The notes beneath the pieces were generated by a model. That model had not been told where the DNA came from. It did not search any database and saw only the letters and a program-made list of their open reading frames with translations. Positions 1 through 8,099 of a stretch of 64,000 nucleotides of DNA are shown here, piece after piece. A program made the translations under genes and the position numbers. The DNA comes from Caproicibacter sp047777415. GTDB taxonomy: Bacteria > Bacillota > Clostridia > Oscillospirales > Acutalibacteraceae. The DNA lies in the NCBI GenBank assembly GCA_047777415.1, contig JBKEEO010000001.1, positions 558,001 to 622,000 of the forward strand. Reading direction: 5' to 3'. Each line of letters starts with the position of its first letter. Position 1 is the stretch's first letter.

Positions 1-379
1 AGGGTTTTCCGTGGTTGCGGATGAAGTGCGCAGCTTGGCTGCGAAAAGTGCACAGGCCGCAAAGGAAACTTCTTCCCTGATTCAAAATTCTCTGCATGCC
101 GTTGAAAACGGAGTGCTTGCCATGGATGAAACGGAGGAATCCTTCACAAAAGCGGCAGAAAGTGTCCGACAGACATCGGAACTGATGACAGGGATTGCAG
201 ACAGAGCAGCGGAACAGTCTGCTGCCATCCAACAGATTCAGCAAGGGCTGAACCAAATTTCCGCAACCGTTCAAACTACTTCCGCAACATCGGAACAAAC
301 CGCCGCTTCCAGCGAAGAACTGAGCGGACAATCACAGCAGCTCAAATTATTAATTTCCAAATTTAAAATTGAGCAGTGA
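1..379 (+). CDS. Methyl-accepting chemotaxis protein, C-terminal part (5' truncated by window edge)
   Basis: The reading frame is open to the left edge and encodes the last ~126 residues of a chemoreceptor. It begins inside the highly conserved signalling hairpin tip (GFSVVADEVRSLAAKSAQ), the part that contacts CheA and CheW, and continues as a long Ala/Gln/Ser/Glu-rich helix typical of the returning arm of the cytoplasmic coiled coil. It ends KFKIEQ without a CheR-tethering pentapeptide. The sensing domain and transmembrane segments lie outside the window, so the ligand is unknown. Two hairpins follow the stop codon. Confidence 0.93.
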   Translation, partial: GFSVVADEVRSLAAKSAQAAKETSSLIQNSLHAVENGVLAMDETEESFTKAAESVRQTSELMTGIADRAAEQSAAIQQIQQGLNQISATVQTTSATSEQTAASSEELSGQSQQLKLLISKFKIEQ

Positions 380-413
380 ATGTTTATATTGAATTTTGTC
401 ATCAAGAATTGAA

Positions 414-491
414 AAAGGGCCGTTTCGCACTGCCCTTTCCAGAGTATCGAATAACCCATCCAACGCATTGAGCGAAGGATGGGTTATTCGA
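414..491. repeat. Two intergenic hairpins after the chemoreceptor gene
   Basis: The first inverted repeat pairs AAAGGGC (414-420) with GCCCTTT (432-438). The second pairs TCGAATAACCCATCC (447-461) with its exact complement at 477-491, a perfect 15-bp stem. Neither has a U-run on the plus strand, so they are hairpins of unknown role, possibly contributing to 3' end processing of the receptor mRNA. Confidence 0.6.
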
Positions 492-497
492 CAATCT

Positions 498-531
498 AGC
501 AAAAAAACCGCTTTAAAAGCGGTTTTTTGCT
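498..531. terminator. Bidirectional intrinsic terminator between chemoreceptor and rnpB
   Basis: A near-perfect palindrome, AGCAAAAAACCGCTTT facing AAAGCGGTTTTTTGCT, gives a GC-cored stem with a T-run on either strand. It lies just past the mature 3' end of RNase P RNA on minus and downstream of the chemoreceptor on plus, so it can serve both. Confidence 0.85.
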
Positions 532-537
532 AATATA

Positions 538-890
538 TGTGCGACCAGGTCTGTAAGCCGAGTTCTGTCTTAAGCAGCCATCTATCTTGGCCGGGTGTTG
601 CCACCTCGGCTCGATGCCACCTTCTCGGGACGCGCCGGGCCGACGCTCTGTGTCCCTCTGCGGTGTTGCTCCGAATAGGGTTTGCATAGCCGCGCGGTCT
701 CCCGCGCGCTGGTGGGCTCTTACCCCGCCTTTCCACCCTTACCGCAAAATGCGGCGGTATCTCTCTGTTGCACTTTCCCTGGGGTCACCCCCGGCGGCTG
801 TTAGCCGTTATTCTTGCCCTGTGGAGCTCGGACTTTCCTCGCACGCGCGCTTTCGCGCTGCGCCCGCGGCTGCTCGGCCTGCTCGCATAG
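538..890 (-). ncRNA. rnpB: RNase P RNA (M1 RNA, class A)
   Basis: Catalytic RNA of ribonuclease P, which removes 5' leaders from tRNA precursors. Read on the minus strand it contains the universal GAGGAAAGTCCGAGC block near the 5' end, the CACAGGGCA element, GGGTAAGAGCCCACC, and the ACAGAACTCGGCTTACAGAC block close to the 3' end. The two ends pair as stem P1: 878-887 pairs with 540-549 at nine of ten positions. A strong promoter lies immediately upstream and a hairpin terminator immediately downstream. Exact termini are estimated from P1 and the promoter. Confidence 0.95.
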
Positions 891-897
891 TATCCGT

Positions 898-926
898 ATT
901 CTAAATGATTTACGACAAAATGTCAA
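898..926 (-). promoter_or_regulatory. Sigma-A type promoter for rnpB
   Basis: On minus: TTGACA (926-921), 17-bp spacer, TAGAAT (903-898). The predicted start falls at about 891, matching the 5' side of P1. The -35 box overlaps the last codon of the upstream pncB gene. Confidence 0.85.
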
Positions 927-2392
927 GCATTTGGCCCAAAAGAAAATTCGGATATCATTTTATTTTTCAAATCCCACAGCTTCTGGGAAAGGTCTACATA
1001 ATAACGGTGTGGATTTTCAAAACGCTTTACTTCATCCCAAAGCGTGTCCACCTGTTGGCGGCAAAAATCCTGAAGTTCTTTTAGGGACTTCTTCTTAGCT
1101 ACGGAGCGACCATTGCGAAACAGCTGTACACGGATTTCTTCTGCCCGGAAATTTGTAAGCATCTTGCGCTTCCAAACAAAATTCGGGTCAAAGATTTCAT
1201 AGGGACGTGTGTCATCAATCACTTCATCAAAGAGAGTAATTACATCCGCAATTGCCTTACCGCTTGCCCGGTCGTAAAGTCTCCAAAGTTTTTTAAATCC
1301 CGGCGTGGTGATTTTTGAAACATTCTCGCTGATTTTAATCTTGGGAATAATGTTACCGTTGCGGTCTTCCACCGCACTGAGTTTATATACACCGCCGAAA
1401 ACCGGATGGCTCGAGGAAGTAATCAGACGCTCGCCTACACCAAAGCTGTCCACTTGTGCCCCCTGAATCAACATATCGCGGATGATATATTCATCGAGGG
1501 AATTGGATGCGCAGATTTTACAGTCCGGAAAGCCTGCGTCATCCAACATTTTTCTTGCTTTTTTGGAAAGATAGGTGATGTCACCGCTGTCGATACGAAT
1601 CCCGACGGGACGATAACCGCGCGGCACTATTTCTTCACGGAACACTTGGATGGCATGCGGAATACCTGATTTGAGCACATTGTAGGTATCCACCAGCAAG
1701 GTACAGTTCTGCGGATATTCCCGTGCATAAGCGCGGAACGCTTCCAGTTCCGAATCAAACAACTGAATCCAGCTGTGCGCCATTGTGCCAAGGGCGGGAA
1801 CCCCGTATTCTCGGTCACAGATGGTACAGGCCGTGCCGCAGCATCCGCCGATATAAGCAGCACGCGCGCCAAGAATCGCGCCGTCCGACCCCTGGGCTCT
1901 GCGGGAACCAAATTCCATGACAGGTCTGCCTTGCGCCGCACGACAGATACGGTTGGCTTTTGTAGCAATTAAACTTTGATGGTTGATGGTAAGCAGAATC
2001 ATGGTTTCGATAAACTGCGCCTGTATAATCGGCCCACGCACAGTGATAATCGGTTCTCCCGGAAAAATAGGCATGCCTTCGGGTACTGCCCAGACGTCAC
2101 AGCAAAAACGGAAATTCTGTAAATACTGGAGGAATTCTTCATTGAAAATTTTACAGCTGCGAAGATATTCAATGTCCTCCGGGGTAAACTCCAGATGTTC
2201 CAGGTATTCCACAAGCTGCTGCACACCGGCCATGATGGCATAGCCGCCGTTGTCCGGGATTTCACGGAAAAACATATCAAAATAAACGATGGTATCCCGA
2301 TAGCCGTTCGTGAAATACCCATTTGCCATGGTAATCTCATAAAAATCAGTGAGCATCGTTAAATTTGTTTTAATTTGATTCGAATTTTCCAA
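923..2392 (-). CDS. pncB: Nicotinate phosphoribosyltransferase
   Basis: Converts nicotinate, PRPP and ATP to nicotinate mononucleotide, the committing step of NAD salvage in the cytosol. The 489-residue product has the normal length of the bacterial enzyme. Recognisable segments are MLTDFYEITMANGYF near the N-terminus, the GSRRAQGSDGA stretch, RIDSGD and the phosphate-binding GVGERLITSSS region. The start is taken as TTG at 2392, with GGGGG about seven bases upstream; an in-frame ATG at 2356 (MLTDFYE) is the alternative. It is monocistronic, followed directly by the rnpB promoter. Confidence 0.95.
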   Translation of the reverse strand: MENSNQIKTNLTMLTDFYEITMANGYFTNGYRDTIVYFDMFFREIPDNGGYAIMAGVQQLVEYLEHLEFTPEDIEYLRSCKIFNEEFLQYLQNFRFCCDVWAVPEGMPIFPGEPIITVRGPIIQAQFIETMILLTINHQSLIATKANRICRAAQGRPVMEFGSRRAQGSDGAILGARAAYIGGCCGTACTICDREYGVPALGTMAHSWIQLFDSELEAFRAYAREYPQNCTLLVDTYNVLKSGIPHAIQVFREEIVPRGYRPVGIRIDSGDITYLSKKARKMLDDAGFPDCKICASNSLDEYIIRDMLIQGAQVDSFGVGERLITSSSHPVFGGVYKLSAVEDRNGNIIPKIKISENVSKITTPGFKKLWRLYDRASGKAIADVITLFDEVIDDTRPYEIFDPNFVWKRKMLTNFRAEEIRVQLFRNGRSVAKKKSLKELQDFCRQQVDTLWDEVKRFENPHRYYVDLSQKLWDLKNKMISEFSFGPNA

Positions 2393-2454
2393 AAAAACAT
2401 CCCCCGTAACTAGATTTGAAAAATTACTGTGACTTCTTATCCTTGAACCGACAT

Positions 2455-2483
2455 ATTATAGATTGACACGAAAAATCTAACCA
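2455..2483 (-). promoter_or_regulatory. Possible pncB promoter
   Basis: On minus a perfect TATAAT (2460-2455) has a poor -35 match, TGGTTA (2483-2478), at 17 bp. The leader to the TTG start would be about 55 nt. Nothing else recognisable was seen between 2484 and 2720. Confidence 0.4.
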
Positions 2484-2720
2484 TGCACAACTGCAGCGTG
2501 TCACATAAATGAACAGTTTGCAGTGCCGGACAACAAATTGACGTTTCAATCCGGTTCTGCGGCGCCAGCAAATAAAATCTAAAAGCTTTTTAAAGTTCTC
2601 AACAAGGAATAATTTTTACTGATCGTGATAAAATAATAAATGCCATATATTATTTTTGTCAAAAGTATAGATGATTTTTAAAGAATATCTCCAAACAGGT
2701 GAAAAAAATCCACTTTTTTA

Positions 2721-2749
2721 TTGCAATAATCACAAAAAACTATTATACT
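2721..2749 (+). promoter_or_regulatory. Sigma-A type promoter for the small HTH gene
   Basis: TTGCAA (2721-2726), 17-bp spacer, TATACT (2744-2749). Transcription would begin near 2756, giving a leader of about 120 nt that contains the inverted repeat at 2780-2805. Confidence 0.75.
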
Positions 2750-2779
2750 AAACATTGTCAGTGAAATAGATAGATTTGG

Positions 2780-2805
2780 TTCGGCAAATGTAGATTGTTG
2801 CCGAA
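2780..2805 (+). promoter_or_regulatory. Operator-like inverted repeat in the HTH gene leader
   Basis: TTCGGCAA (2780-2787) faces TTGCCGAA (2798-2805) across 10 bp, a perfect 8-bp arm. Lying just downstream of the promoter of a DNA-binding protein gene, it is a candidate autoregulatory operator; an RNA hairpin in the leader is the alternative. Confidence 0.55.
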
Positions 2806-2877
2806 TCCTGCTGGCAAGAACAATCTTGTGAAAAAGAAGTGTATGCGAAACTACTATGCTACGAGGAGATGAATGAA

Positions 2878-3126
2878 TTGAGACTGCGTAAACAAGCGCT
2901 CGGAACCCGCAATATGGTAGGTGCACGTGTTGAAAAGGCACGCAAGAATCAGGGAATGAAGCAAAAGGAGCTGTTAGCTCAGCTTCAGGTCAATGGAATT
3001 GACATGAACGCTTCCGGCCTGTCCAAGTTAGAGGGACAGATCCGTTATGTTACAGACTATGAATTATCTGCACTTGCTAATATTCTCAACGTTTCTGTAG
3101 ACTGGCTTTTGGGCAGAGAGAACTGA
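2878..3126 (+). CDS. Small Cro/C1-type helix-turn-helix regulator
   Basis: About 82 residues made almost wholly of an XRE-type DNA-binding domain: VGARVEKARKNQGMKQKELL forms helices 1-2, SGLSKLEGQIR the recognition helix, and ALANILNVSVDWLLG the closing helix typical of this family. The start is uncertain. GAGGAG at 2863-2868 abuts an in-frame ATG (2869) with no spacing but stands nine bases before TTG 2878, so TTG is preferred; GTG 2839 is less likely. It has its own promoter and terminator. Targets are unknown; an operator-like repeat in its leader suggests autoregulation. Confidence 0.85.
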   Translation: MRLRKQALGTRNMVGARVEKARKNQGMKQKELLAQLQVNGIDMNASGLSKLEGQIRYVTDYELSALANILNVSVDWLLGREN

Positions 3127-3135
3127 GTTCCGCTA

Positions 3136-3173
3136 GAGAGTGTCCCGCCATTTTTGCGGGACGCTCTTTTTTT
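3136..3173 (+). terminator. Intrinsic terminator after the HTH gene
   Basis: AGTGTCCCGC pairs with GCGGGACGCT (one mismatch) around a short T-rich loop, followed by a run of seven T. Confidence 0.9.
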
Positions 3174-3249
3174 CTTCTTTCTTTTTCCAGCATTCCACGT
3201 TATAATAAATCATACTCTTTTCCCACAGAATTGACAAGGGGGTATCTCG

Positions 3250-4359
3250 TTGTTCGACAAGCGCCAGCTGATTAGAATGAGGCCGCTGCTGCTGTTCCTC
3301 ATCTTTTATACAGCCGGATTCATTCTGTTTGCCGCTACATTAAAGTATACCTTTCCCTTCCTGGCTGGCTTTCTGCTTGCTCTGCTCGCTCAGCCTCTGA
3401 TCGAACGGCTGCGCAGCCGGCTCCATTTTCGCCCCGCCGCTGCGGCCGCAGTGGCAACCTTGCTGGTTTATGCGGTTTTGTTCGGTGTTTTGTTTTTAAT
3501 CGGTTTATTCCTCATTCGAGAAATCAGTAATCTCATCGCCTATATTTCCAGCCTGTCCCCGGAGGACATGGGCACGCTAATCCCCCAGCTTAGCAAAATG
3601 ATAAATCATCTGGACGATTTGCTTAACCGCATCGACGCCGGCTTTGTTCAGCAGAATCAGGAAAAAATGCTCGATATTGCGCAAACCAGTCTTTCCCTAG
3701 CAACCACAGTGTTAAGCACAGTGCTGGGATTTTTGACATCGCTGCCGGCCATATTTACCATGTTCATCGTCATGATTTTTTCCACCTACTTTTTTTCAAA
3801 AGATATGCGCAAAATTAAGGACTCGCTTCTGGGACTTTTTACCGCCGGAGGCGTGAACGATTTACGCAACTATTCCCGCAGCGGACGCAGCCTCAGCGGA
3901 AAATATATCGGTTCCTACCTATTAATCTATTTTATTACATTTTTAGAAACCTTGATTGTTTTTGTCATCCTCGGCGTGCCATATCCCCTTGTTGTCAGTC
4001 TGATTACCGGATTTGCGGATATTCTACCCGTGCTAGGGCCCGGAACCATTTATATTCCGCTGTCTTTGGGTTATCTTTTTTCCGGCAACTTTTTTACCGC
4101 CGGTGCACTTCTTGTGTGCTGGTTGATTATCACCGCCGTGCGGCAAATTATTGAGCCGAAAATTGTGTCGTCTTCCATCAATATTCATCCGCTTTCCATG
4201 CTCGCTGCCATTTACTTTGCCTTGGTTTCCAAAAATTTTTGGATTTTGATTTATATTCCGCTTCTGATGATTTTATATCAGATGCTCACAAAATCCGGAA
4301 AACTTCCCACATTATTCCCTCTCACGAAAAAGAGCGACACCGACTCACAGCAGAAATGA
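3250..4359 (+). CDS. ytvI: AI-2E/PerM-family membrane protein, YtvI-like
   Basis: A 369-residue polytopic protein of the AI-2E transporter (UPF0118) family. Its compact length, N-terminal arrangement and long lumenal-type helix around residues 95-145 resemble the sporulation membrane protein YtvI of Bacillus and clostridia, whose function is undefined. About seven or eight hydrophobic segments are visible, including paired helices at 10-55, 70-95 and 155-185 and the conserved C-terminal block LGVPYPLVVSLITGFADILP with GPGTIYIP. It starts at TTG 3250 with AAGGGGG at optimal distance. A membrane transport function is inferred from the family only. Confidence 0.85.
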   Translation: MFDKRQLIRMRPLLLFLIFYTAGFILFAATLKYTFPFLAGFLLALLAQPLIERLRSRLHFRPAAAAAVATLLVYAVLFGVLFLIGLFLIREISNLIAYISSLSPEDMGTLIPQLSKMINHLDDLLNRIDAGFVQQNQEKMLDIAQTSLSLATTVLSTVLGFLTSLPAIFTMFIVMIFSTYFFSKDMRKIKDSLLGLFTAGGVNDLRNYSRSGRSLSGKYIGSYLLIYFITFLETLIVFVILGVPYPLVVSLITGFADILPVLGPGTIYIPLSLGYLFSGNFFTAGALLVCWLIITAVRQIIEPKIVSSSINIHPLSMLAAIYFALVSKNFWILIYIPLLMILYQMLTKSGKLPTLFPLTKKSDTDSQQK

Positions 4360-4368
4360 CCGGCTGTT

Positions 4369-4407
4369 GTTCAGTTGACAGTCACTGAGCAAGGTGCTAA
4401 ACTGAAC
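4369..4407 (+). promoter_or_regulatory. Promoter embedded in an inverted repeat
   Basis: TTGACA (4375-4380), 17 bp, TAAACT (4398-4403) is a good sigma-A promoter. GTTCAGTT (4369-4376) and AACTGAAC (4400-4407) are exact inverted copies that overlap the -35 and -10 boxes, so a dimeric repressor bound at either or both would block transcription of the downstream Cys-rich gene. Confidence 0.7.
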
Positions 4408-4506
4408 ACAACACAAGTAAGCTTAACCTAACTTGATACCGGTTTCGCCTGTGGCAAACTGATAGAGCCTTTGATTGGACGCAGGACCATTATGGGAGGT
4501 GACAGG

Positions 4507-4671
4507 ATGGCCACTTTAATTATCATAAGCCTGATTATTGCCGCGCTGGCTTTCATTGGATTCCATTCCGTGGATTCTCTAAGTCATGGAGGCTGCGGAG
4601 GTGACTGCGGCTCGTGCGGCGGATGCGGCGGTTTTGAAGAACCCGCGGATATCAATAATCGCAGATCCTGA
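4507..4671 (+). CDS. Small Cys-rich membrane protein, FeoB-associated type
   Basis: A 54-residue peptide: one hydrophobic helix (residues 2-19, ATLIIISLIIAALAFIGF) followed by a Gly/Cys tail containing GGCGGDCGSCGGCGG. This architecture matches the FeoB-associated Cys-rich membrane proteins of Firmicutes, thought to assist ferrous iron import, but no feoA or feoB is adjacent here. GGAGG lies seven bases before ATG 4507. The promoter is covered by an inverted repeat. The assignment is by architecture only. Confidence 0.7.
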   Translation: MATLIIISLIIAALAFIGFHSVDSLSHGGCGGDCGSCGGCGGFEEPADINNRRS

Positions 4672-4684
4672 ACCACCGAAAAAG

Positions 4685-4719
4685 AGGGTCGGCCGGTCAA
4701 TTCCGGCCGGCCCTTTTTT
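4685..4719. terminator. Intrinsic terminator between convergent genes
   Basis: GGGTCGGCCGG and CCGGCCGGCCC form a very stable stem with a T6 tail on plus and a shorter T-run on minus, serving the Cys-rich gene and the convergent P-type ATPase. Confidence 0.9.
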
Positions 4720-4728
4720 GTGTTCTGT

Positions 4729-7320
4729 TTATTTTTTTCGCACATGTTCCCACGCTGCTTTCTCTGCTTCCACCACAGCTAACGGCATGAAAGACAGCAC
4801 AGCCACCACAATCCACTGCCGCCCTGTCAGCACCGCTGTTTTGAACACGGCAGCCAACGGCTGCACCGCAATAACGGCAACTTGCAATAACACACACGCA
4901 ACTGCCGCTAAAACCAATTTGGGATTTGCGAACAATCCCGCACGAAACACGGAACGTTCAGAACGCATATTAAACGTATGTACTACCTGGGAAAGGCTCA
5001 GTACGGCAAACGCCATTGTCCTACCGATAAACGGTGAAGCGGGGTCTACATCGAAAAACACGCGGCCGATGCTGTACGCCAACAGGGAAAGCGAACCAAT
5101 TAAGCACCCCTCCACGACGATATTGTAGCCCATTCCGCCCGAAAAAACACTTTCACCGCGGCGCACAGGCTTTCGATTCATAATGTCGCTGCTAATCGGC
5201 TCCATGCCAAGTGCCAAAGCCGGAAGAGAATCGGTAACCAGATTCACCCACAAAAGCTGTATGGCAAGCAGCGGACTGGGCAATCGAAGCAGAAATCCGA
5301 CGAACACTGTAAGCAGTTCCCCTATATTGCAGCTAATGAGAAAATGCACTGTTTTGCGAATATTCTGATAAATACCTCGGCCTTCCTGCACGGCGGAAAC
5401 AATCGTTGCAAAATTGTCGTCGGTCAGAATCATGTCGGAAGCGGCCTTGGCAACATCCGTTCCAGAGATTCCCATTGCACAGCCGATGTCCGCAGCCCGC
5501 AATGCAGGTGCATCGTTGACACCGTCGCCCGTCATGGCCACAACCTCTCCGCGCGATTGAAAAGCCCGCACAATGCGCACCTTATGCTCCGGGGAAACCC
5601 GTGCAAAAACAGAATAACGACTGATGTTTCTGCGAAGCTGAGCATCCGTCATTTGATCGAGCTGCGCTCCTGTTACAACATTCTCACCGCTCTGCGCGAT
5701 TCCCAACTGTACGGCGATTGCCGCCGCAGTTGCCGCATGGTCGCCGGTAATCATGACAGGGCGAATCCCTGCACGTTTGCACATTTGAACAGCCTGTTTT
5801 GCCTCCGGACGGGGTGGGTCAATCATTCCTACCAACCCCAAGAATACAAGGCTGCGTTCGGCCTCCTGCGCGTTTTTCGGCATATGATCCACATCCCGCA
5901 CCGCAACACCGATTACCCGCAGCGCCCGCGAGGCCATCTCCTCGTTTCGGCGGATTATGCTCTGTTTGCTTGTTGACGGAGAGCAGTACTGCAGCAGAAT
6001 GTCCGGCGCGCCTTTGGTAATGATTCGGTAACGGCCATCCGGCAGACGGTGCACAGTGGTCATCCTCTTGCGTTCACTGGAAAACGGAAATTCCTGCACG
6101 CGCGGATACCGCCGTTTGAATTCGTCGGGCTTTACACGGGCCGCCCGAACCAGTGCAATTTCGGTGGGGTCCCCGCGGAGTGTTCCTCCTGTATTGACAC
6201 AATTTGTACACAGAGCGGCGGTTTCCAGCAATCGTCTGCCTTCGGCAGAATTGATTTGCAGTTTCCTTTGTGGACTCTGCAATTCAACCACCGTCATTCG
6301 ATTTTGTGTCAATGTCCCCGTTTTATCCGAACAAATCACGCTTGCGCTTCCAAGCGTCTCAACAGCGGGCATTCGCCTGACAATGGCGCGTTTTGCGGCC
6401 ATTCGGCGCACCCCAATAGCCAGCGTGACGGTGACAACGGCGGGCAGCCCCTCCGGAATAGCGGCAACAGCTAAACTGATGGCAATCAAAAACATATCTA
6501 TCGGGTTAATCCGCTGAATCAGACCCATAATAAAGATGATAAGACAGATGACAAGCGCCCCGGTACCCAGCATGTGCCCCGTTTGGGCCAGTTTGCGCTG
6601 CAGCGGCGTCTGAGGCGCATCCTGACTGCCAATCATGTGCGCGATTTTTCCAACCTGTGTGTTCATTCCGGTCGCCACAACGATTCCTCGTCCCCTTCCC
6701 GCCGCGACGGAGCTGGAGGAATACAAACAATTCCGCCGGTCGCCCAACGGCGTTGAAGCCGGATATACGGATTCTGCGTCCTTTTCCACCGGAAGACTTT
6801 CCCCTGTCAGTGCGCTTTCCTCCGCCTTTAAATTCACCGATTTCGTCAATCGAATATCCGCCGGCACAAGGTCGCCGGTTTCCACCACAACCAGGTCACC
6901 GGGAACCAGCTGCTCGGCCGGAATTTCATACTCCTTTCCCGCCCGAACAACGCGCGCTTTTGGGGTGGAAAGTTTTTGCAGAGCCTCAATTGCTCGCTCC
7001 GCACGGCTTTCCTGAATCATTCCCGTTATCGCATCCACCAATACAATCACCAAAATGATGATGGAATCAATATAGTCGCTGTCGTGCTGAAAATAGGACG
7101 TGAAAAAGGAAATTCCTGCCGCAATCAGCAGGACAATTACCATGAAATCGGAGAGCTGAGCCGCAAAACGCAAAAACAAACTTTTTTTCTTTGGCCGCTC
7201 CAGTTCATTTTTGCCGTATTTATGCAGCCGCTCGGCTGCCTGCCGCGGCGTCAATCCGCTGTGAAGGCTTGTGTTTAGCTTTTTTGCACAGTCTTCTTTT
7301 GTCAGGCTCTGCCATTCCAA
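4729..7320 (-). CDS. Calcium-translocating P-type ATPase (P2 type)
   Basis: An ATP-driven cation exporter of the SERCA/PMCA-like bacterial group, 863 residues. In order: an N-terminal cation ATPase domain (LTPRQAAERLHKYGKNEL), paired membrane helices, the actuator domain with TGES, the membrane M4 motif PEGLPA, the phosphorylation motif DKTGTLT near residue 330, the nucleotide-binding domain, the hinge MTGDGVNDAPAL, and the C-terminal cation ATPase helices. The PEGLPA form points to Ca2+. The frame runs upstream over the divergent PAP2 gene, so the start is placed at TTG 7320, ten bases after AGGAG. No second subunit is expected. Confidence 0.93.
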   Translation of the reverse strand: MEWQSLTKEDCAKKLNTSLHSGLTPRQAAERLHKYGKNELERPKKKSLFLRFAAQLSDFMVIVLLIAAGISFFTSYFQHDSDYIDSIIILVIVLVDAITGMIQESRAERAIEALQKLSTPKARVVRAGKEYEIPAEQLVPGDLVVVETGDLVPADIRLTKSVNLKAEESALTGESLPVEKDAESVYPASTPLGDRRNCLYSSSSVAAGRGRGIVVATGMNTQVGKIAHMIGSQDAPQTPLQRKLAQTGHMLGTGALVICLIIFIMGLIQRINPIDMFLIAISLAVAAIPEGLPAVVTVTLAIGVRRMAAKRAIVRRMPAVETLGSASVICSDKTGTLTQNRMTVVELQSPQRKLQINSAEGRRLLETAALCTNCVNTGGTLRGDPTEIALVRAARVKPDEFKRRYPRVQEFPFSSERKRMTTVHRLPDGRYRIITKGAPDILLQYCSPSTSKQSIIRRNEEMASRALRVIGVAVRDVDHMPKNAQEAERSLVFLGLVGMIDPPRPEAKQAVQMCKRAGIRPVMITGDHAATAAAIAVQLGIAQSGENVVTGAQLDQMTDAQLRRNISRYSVFARVSPEHKVRIVRAFQSRGEVVAMTGDGVNDAPALRAADIGCAMGISGTDVAKAASDMILTDDNFATIVSAVQEGRGIYQNIRKTVHFLISCNIGELLTVFVGFLLRLPSPLLAIQLLWVNLVTDSLPALALGMEPISSDIMNRKPVRRGESVFSGGMGYNIVVEGCLIGSLSLLAYSIGRVFFDVDPASPFIGRTMAFAVLSLSQVVHTFNMRSERSVFRAGLFANPKLVLAAVACVLLQVAVIAVQPLAAVFKTAVLTGRQWIVVAVLSFMPLAVVEAEKAAWEHVRKK

Positions 7321-7354
7321 TCCATACCATCTCCTGTTTTTTAGTATAAGTATA

Positions 7355-7383
7355 TTCGCATTAGAAAGAAAATATGGTATAAT
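7355..7383 (+). promoter_or_regulatory. Promoter for the PAP2 gene
   Basis: TATAAT (7378-7383) with a weak TTCGCA (7355-7360) at 17 bp, placing transcription about 25 bases ahead of the GGAGG ribosome binding site. Confidence 0.6.
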
Positions 7384-7416
7384 AATTAGCAAACAACTCG
7401 GACCGGAGGAACAGGA

Positions 7417-7914
7417 ATGGATGTCAGAATTATCAGTTATGTTCAAGAGCATTGTCATAACCGATTTACAGATTTTATTTTTCCACTGCTCTCCAGAATG
7501 GGAAATGCCGGCGCAGTTTGGCTGGCTGCTGCCATTCTTCTTGGCCACGACAGACAAACTCGCTGCTTTGGAATTATGTTGTTTTTCTCCCTGGCGCTGT
7601 CACATGTTATCAGCCAGATTTTAAAACCGATAATAGGGCGGCCCAGGCCGTTTGTTACAAATCCTGGCGTCCCCCTGCTGATTCATACTCCGGGCGGCTA
7701 TTCGTGCCCCTCCGGGCACTCTGCCTCCTCTTTTGCGGCAGCAACGATCATTTGGCTTTTTGATAATCGTTTTGGCACAGCCGCTTTAATTCTTGCTCTT
7801 CTCATTGCATTTTCGAGGGTGTTTCTATTTGTTCATTATCCCTCGGACACAATTCTTGGTTCATTACTGGGCGTATTATGCGCATTTATTGTTCTATATC
7901 TATACAAATTGTAA
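7417..7914 (+). CDS. PAP2-family membrane phosphatase
   Basis: A 165-residue integral membrane phosphatase. All three signature motifs of the PAP2/acid phosphatase superfamily are present: KPIIGRPRP near residue 70, PSGHSAS near 101, and SRVFLFVHYPSDTILG near 130, supplying the catalytic histidines and phosphate-binding arginines. Hydrophobic helices surround them. Likely substrates are undecaprenyl pyrophosphate or other lipid phosphates, recycling the cell-wall carrier on the outer face; the exact substrate cannot be told. It has a GGAGG site and diverges from the Ca2+ ATPase. Confidence 0.9.
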   Translation: MDVRIISYVQEHCHNRFTDFIFPLLSRMGNAGAVWLAAAILLGHDRQTRCFGIMLFFSLALSHVISQILKPIIGRPRPFVTNPGVPLLIHTPGGYSCPSGHSASSFAAATIIWLFDNRFGTAALILALLIAFSRVFLFVHYPSDTILGSLLGVLCAFIVLYLYKL

Positions 7915-8019
7915 AATGATGATGAGTAATTTTAGATACAATATCTATCTGATTATCCCATGCAGAAATATATATATTGCGCATTTAGCAATTTAATGCC
8001 AAAATCCGCGCTTTTTTGC

Positions 8020-8082
8020 TTGATAATTTCCTTTTTGTGAATTATGATAGTACCATGATCAGGTAATGTGATTATAATTCAC
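8020..8082 (+). promoter_or_regulatory. Promoter followed by inverted repeat, ahead of an 81-codon gene
   Basis: TTGATA (8020-8025), 17 bp, TATGAT (8043-8048). GTGAATTAT (8037-8045) overlaps the -10 box, and its exact complement ATAATTCAC lies at 8074-8082. The pair could be a two-site operator or, at RNA level, only partly transcribed. The AT-rich stretch 7915-8019 shows nothing else. Confidence 0.65.
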
Positions 8083-8099
8083 AGAGAGGATGGTGGTGC

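Noticed and set aside
587..904. 105-codon frame over the RNase P RNA
   Set aside because: The sequence is a structured RNA gene; the frame is chance in GC-rich DNA.
4425..4445. DtxR/IdeR box from the AACCTAA half-site
   Set aside because: Only one half-site; the opposite arm does not match.
4586..5128. 180-codon plus frame starting inside the Cys-rich gene
   Set aside because: It runs through a strong terminator and antisense to the ATPase.
5344..6517. Several plus-strand frames of 140-210 codons opposite the P-type ATPase
   Set aside because: All are complements of conserved ATPase motifs such as DKTGTLT.
7321..7557. N-terminal extension of the Ca2+ ATPase frame
   Set aside because: It overlaps the divergent PAP2 gene and promoter; TTG 7320 with AGGAG gives the family's usual start.
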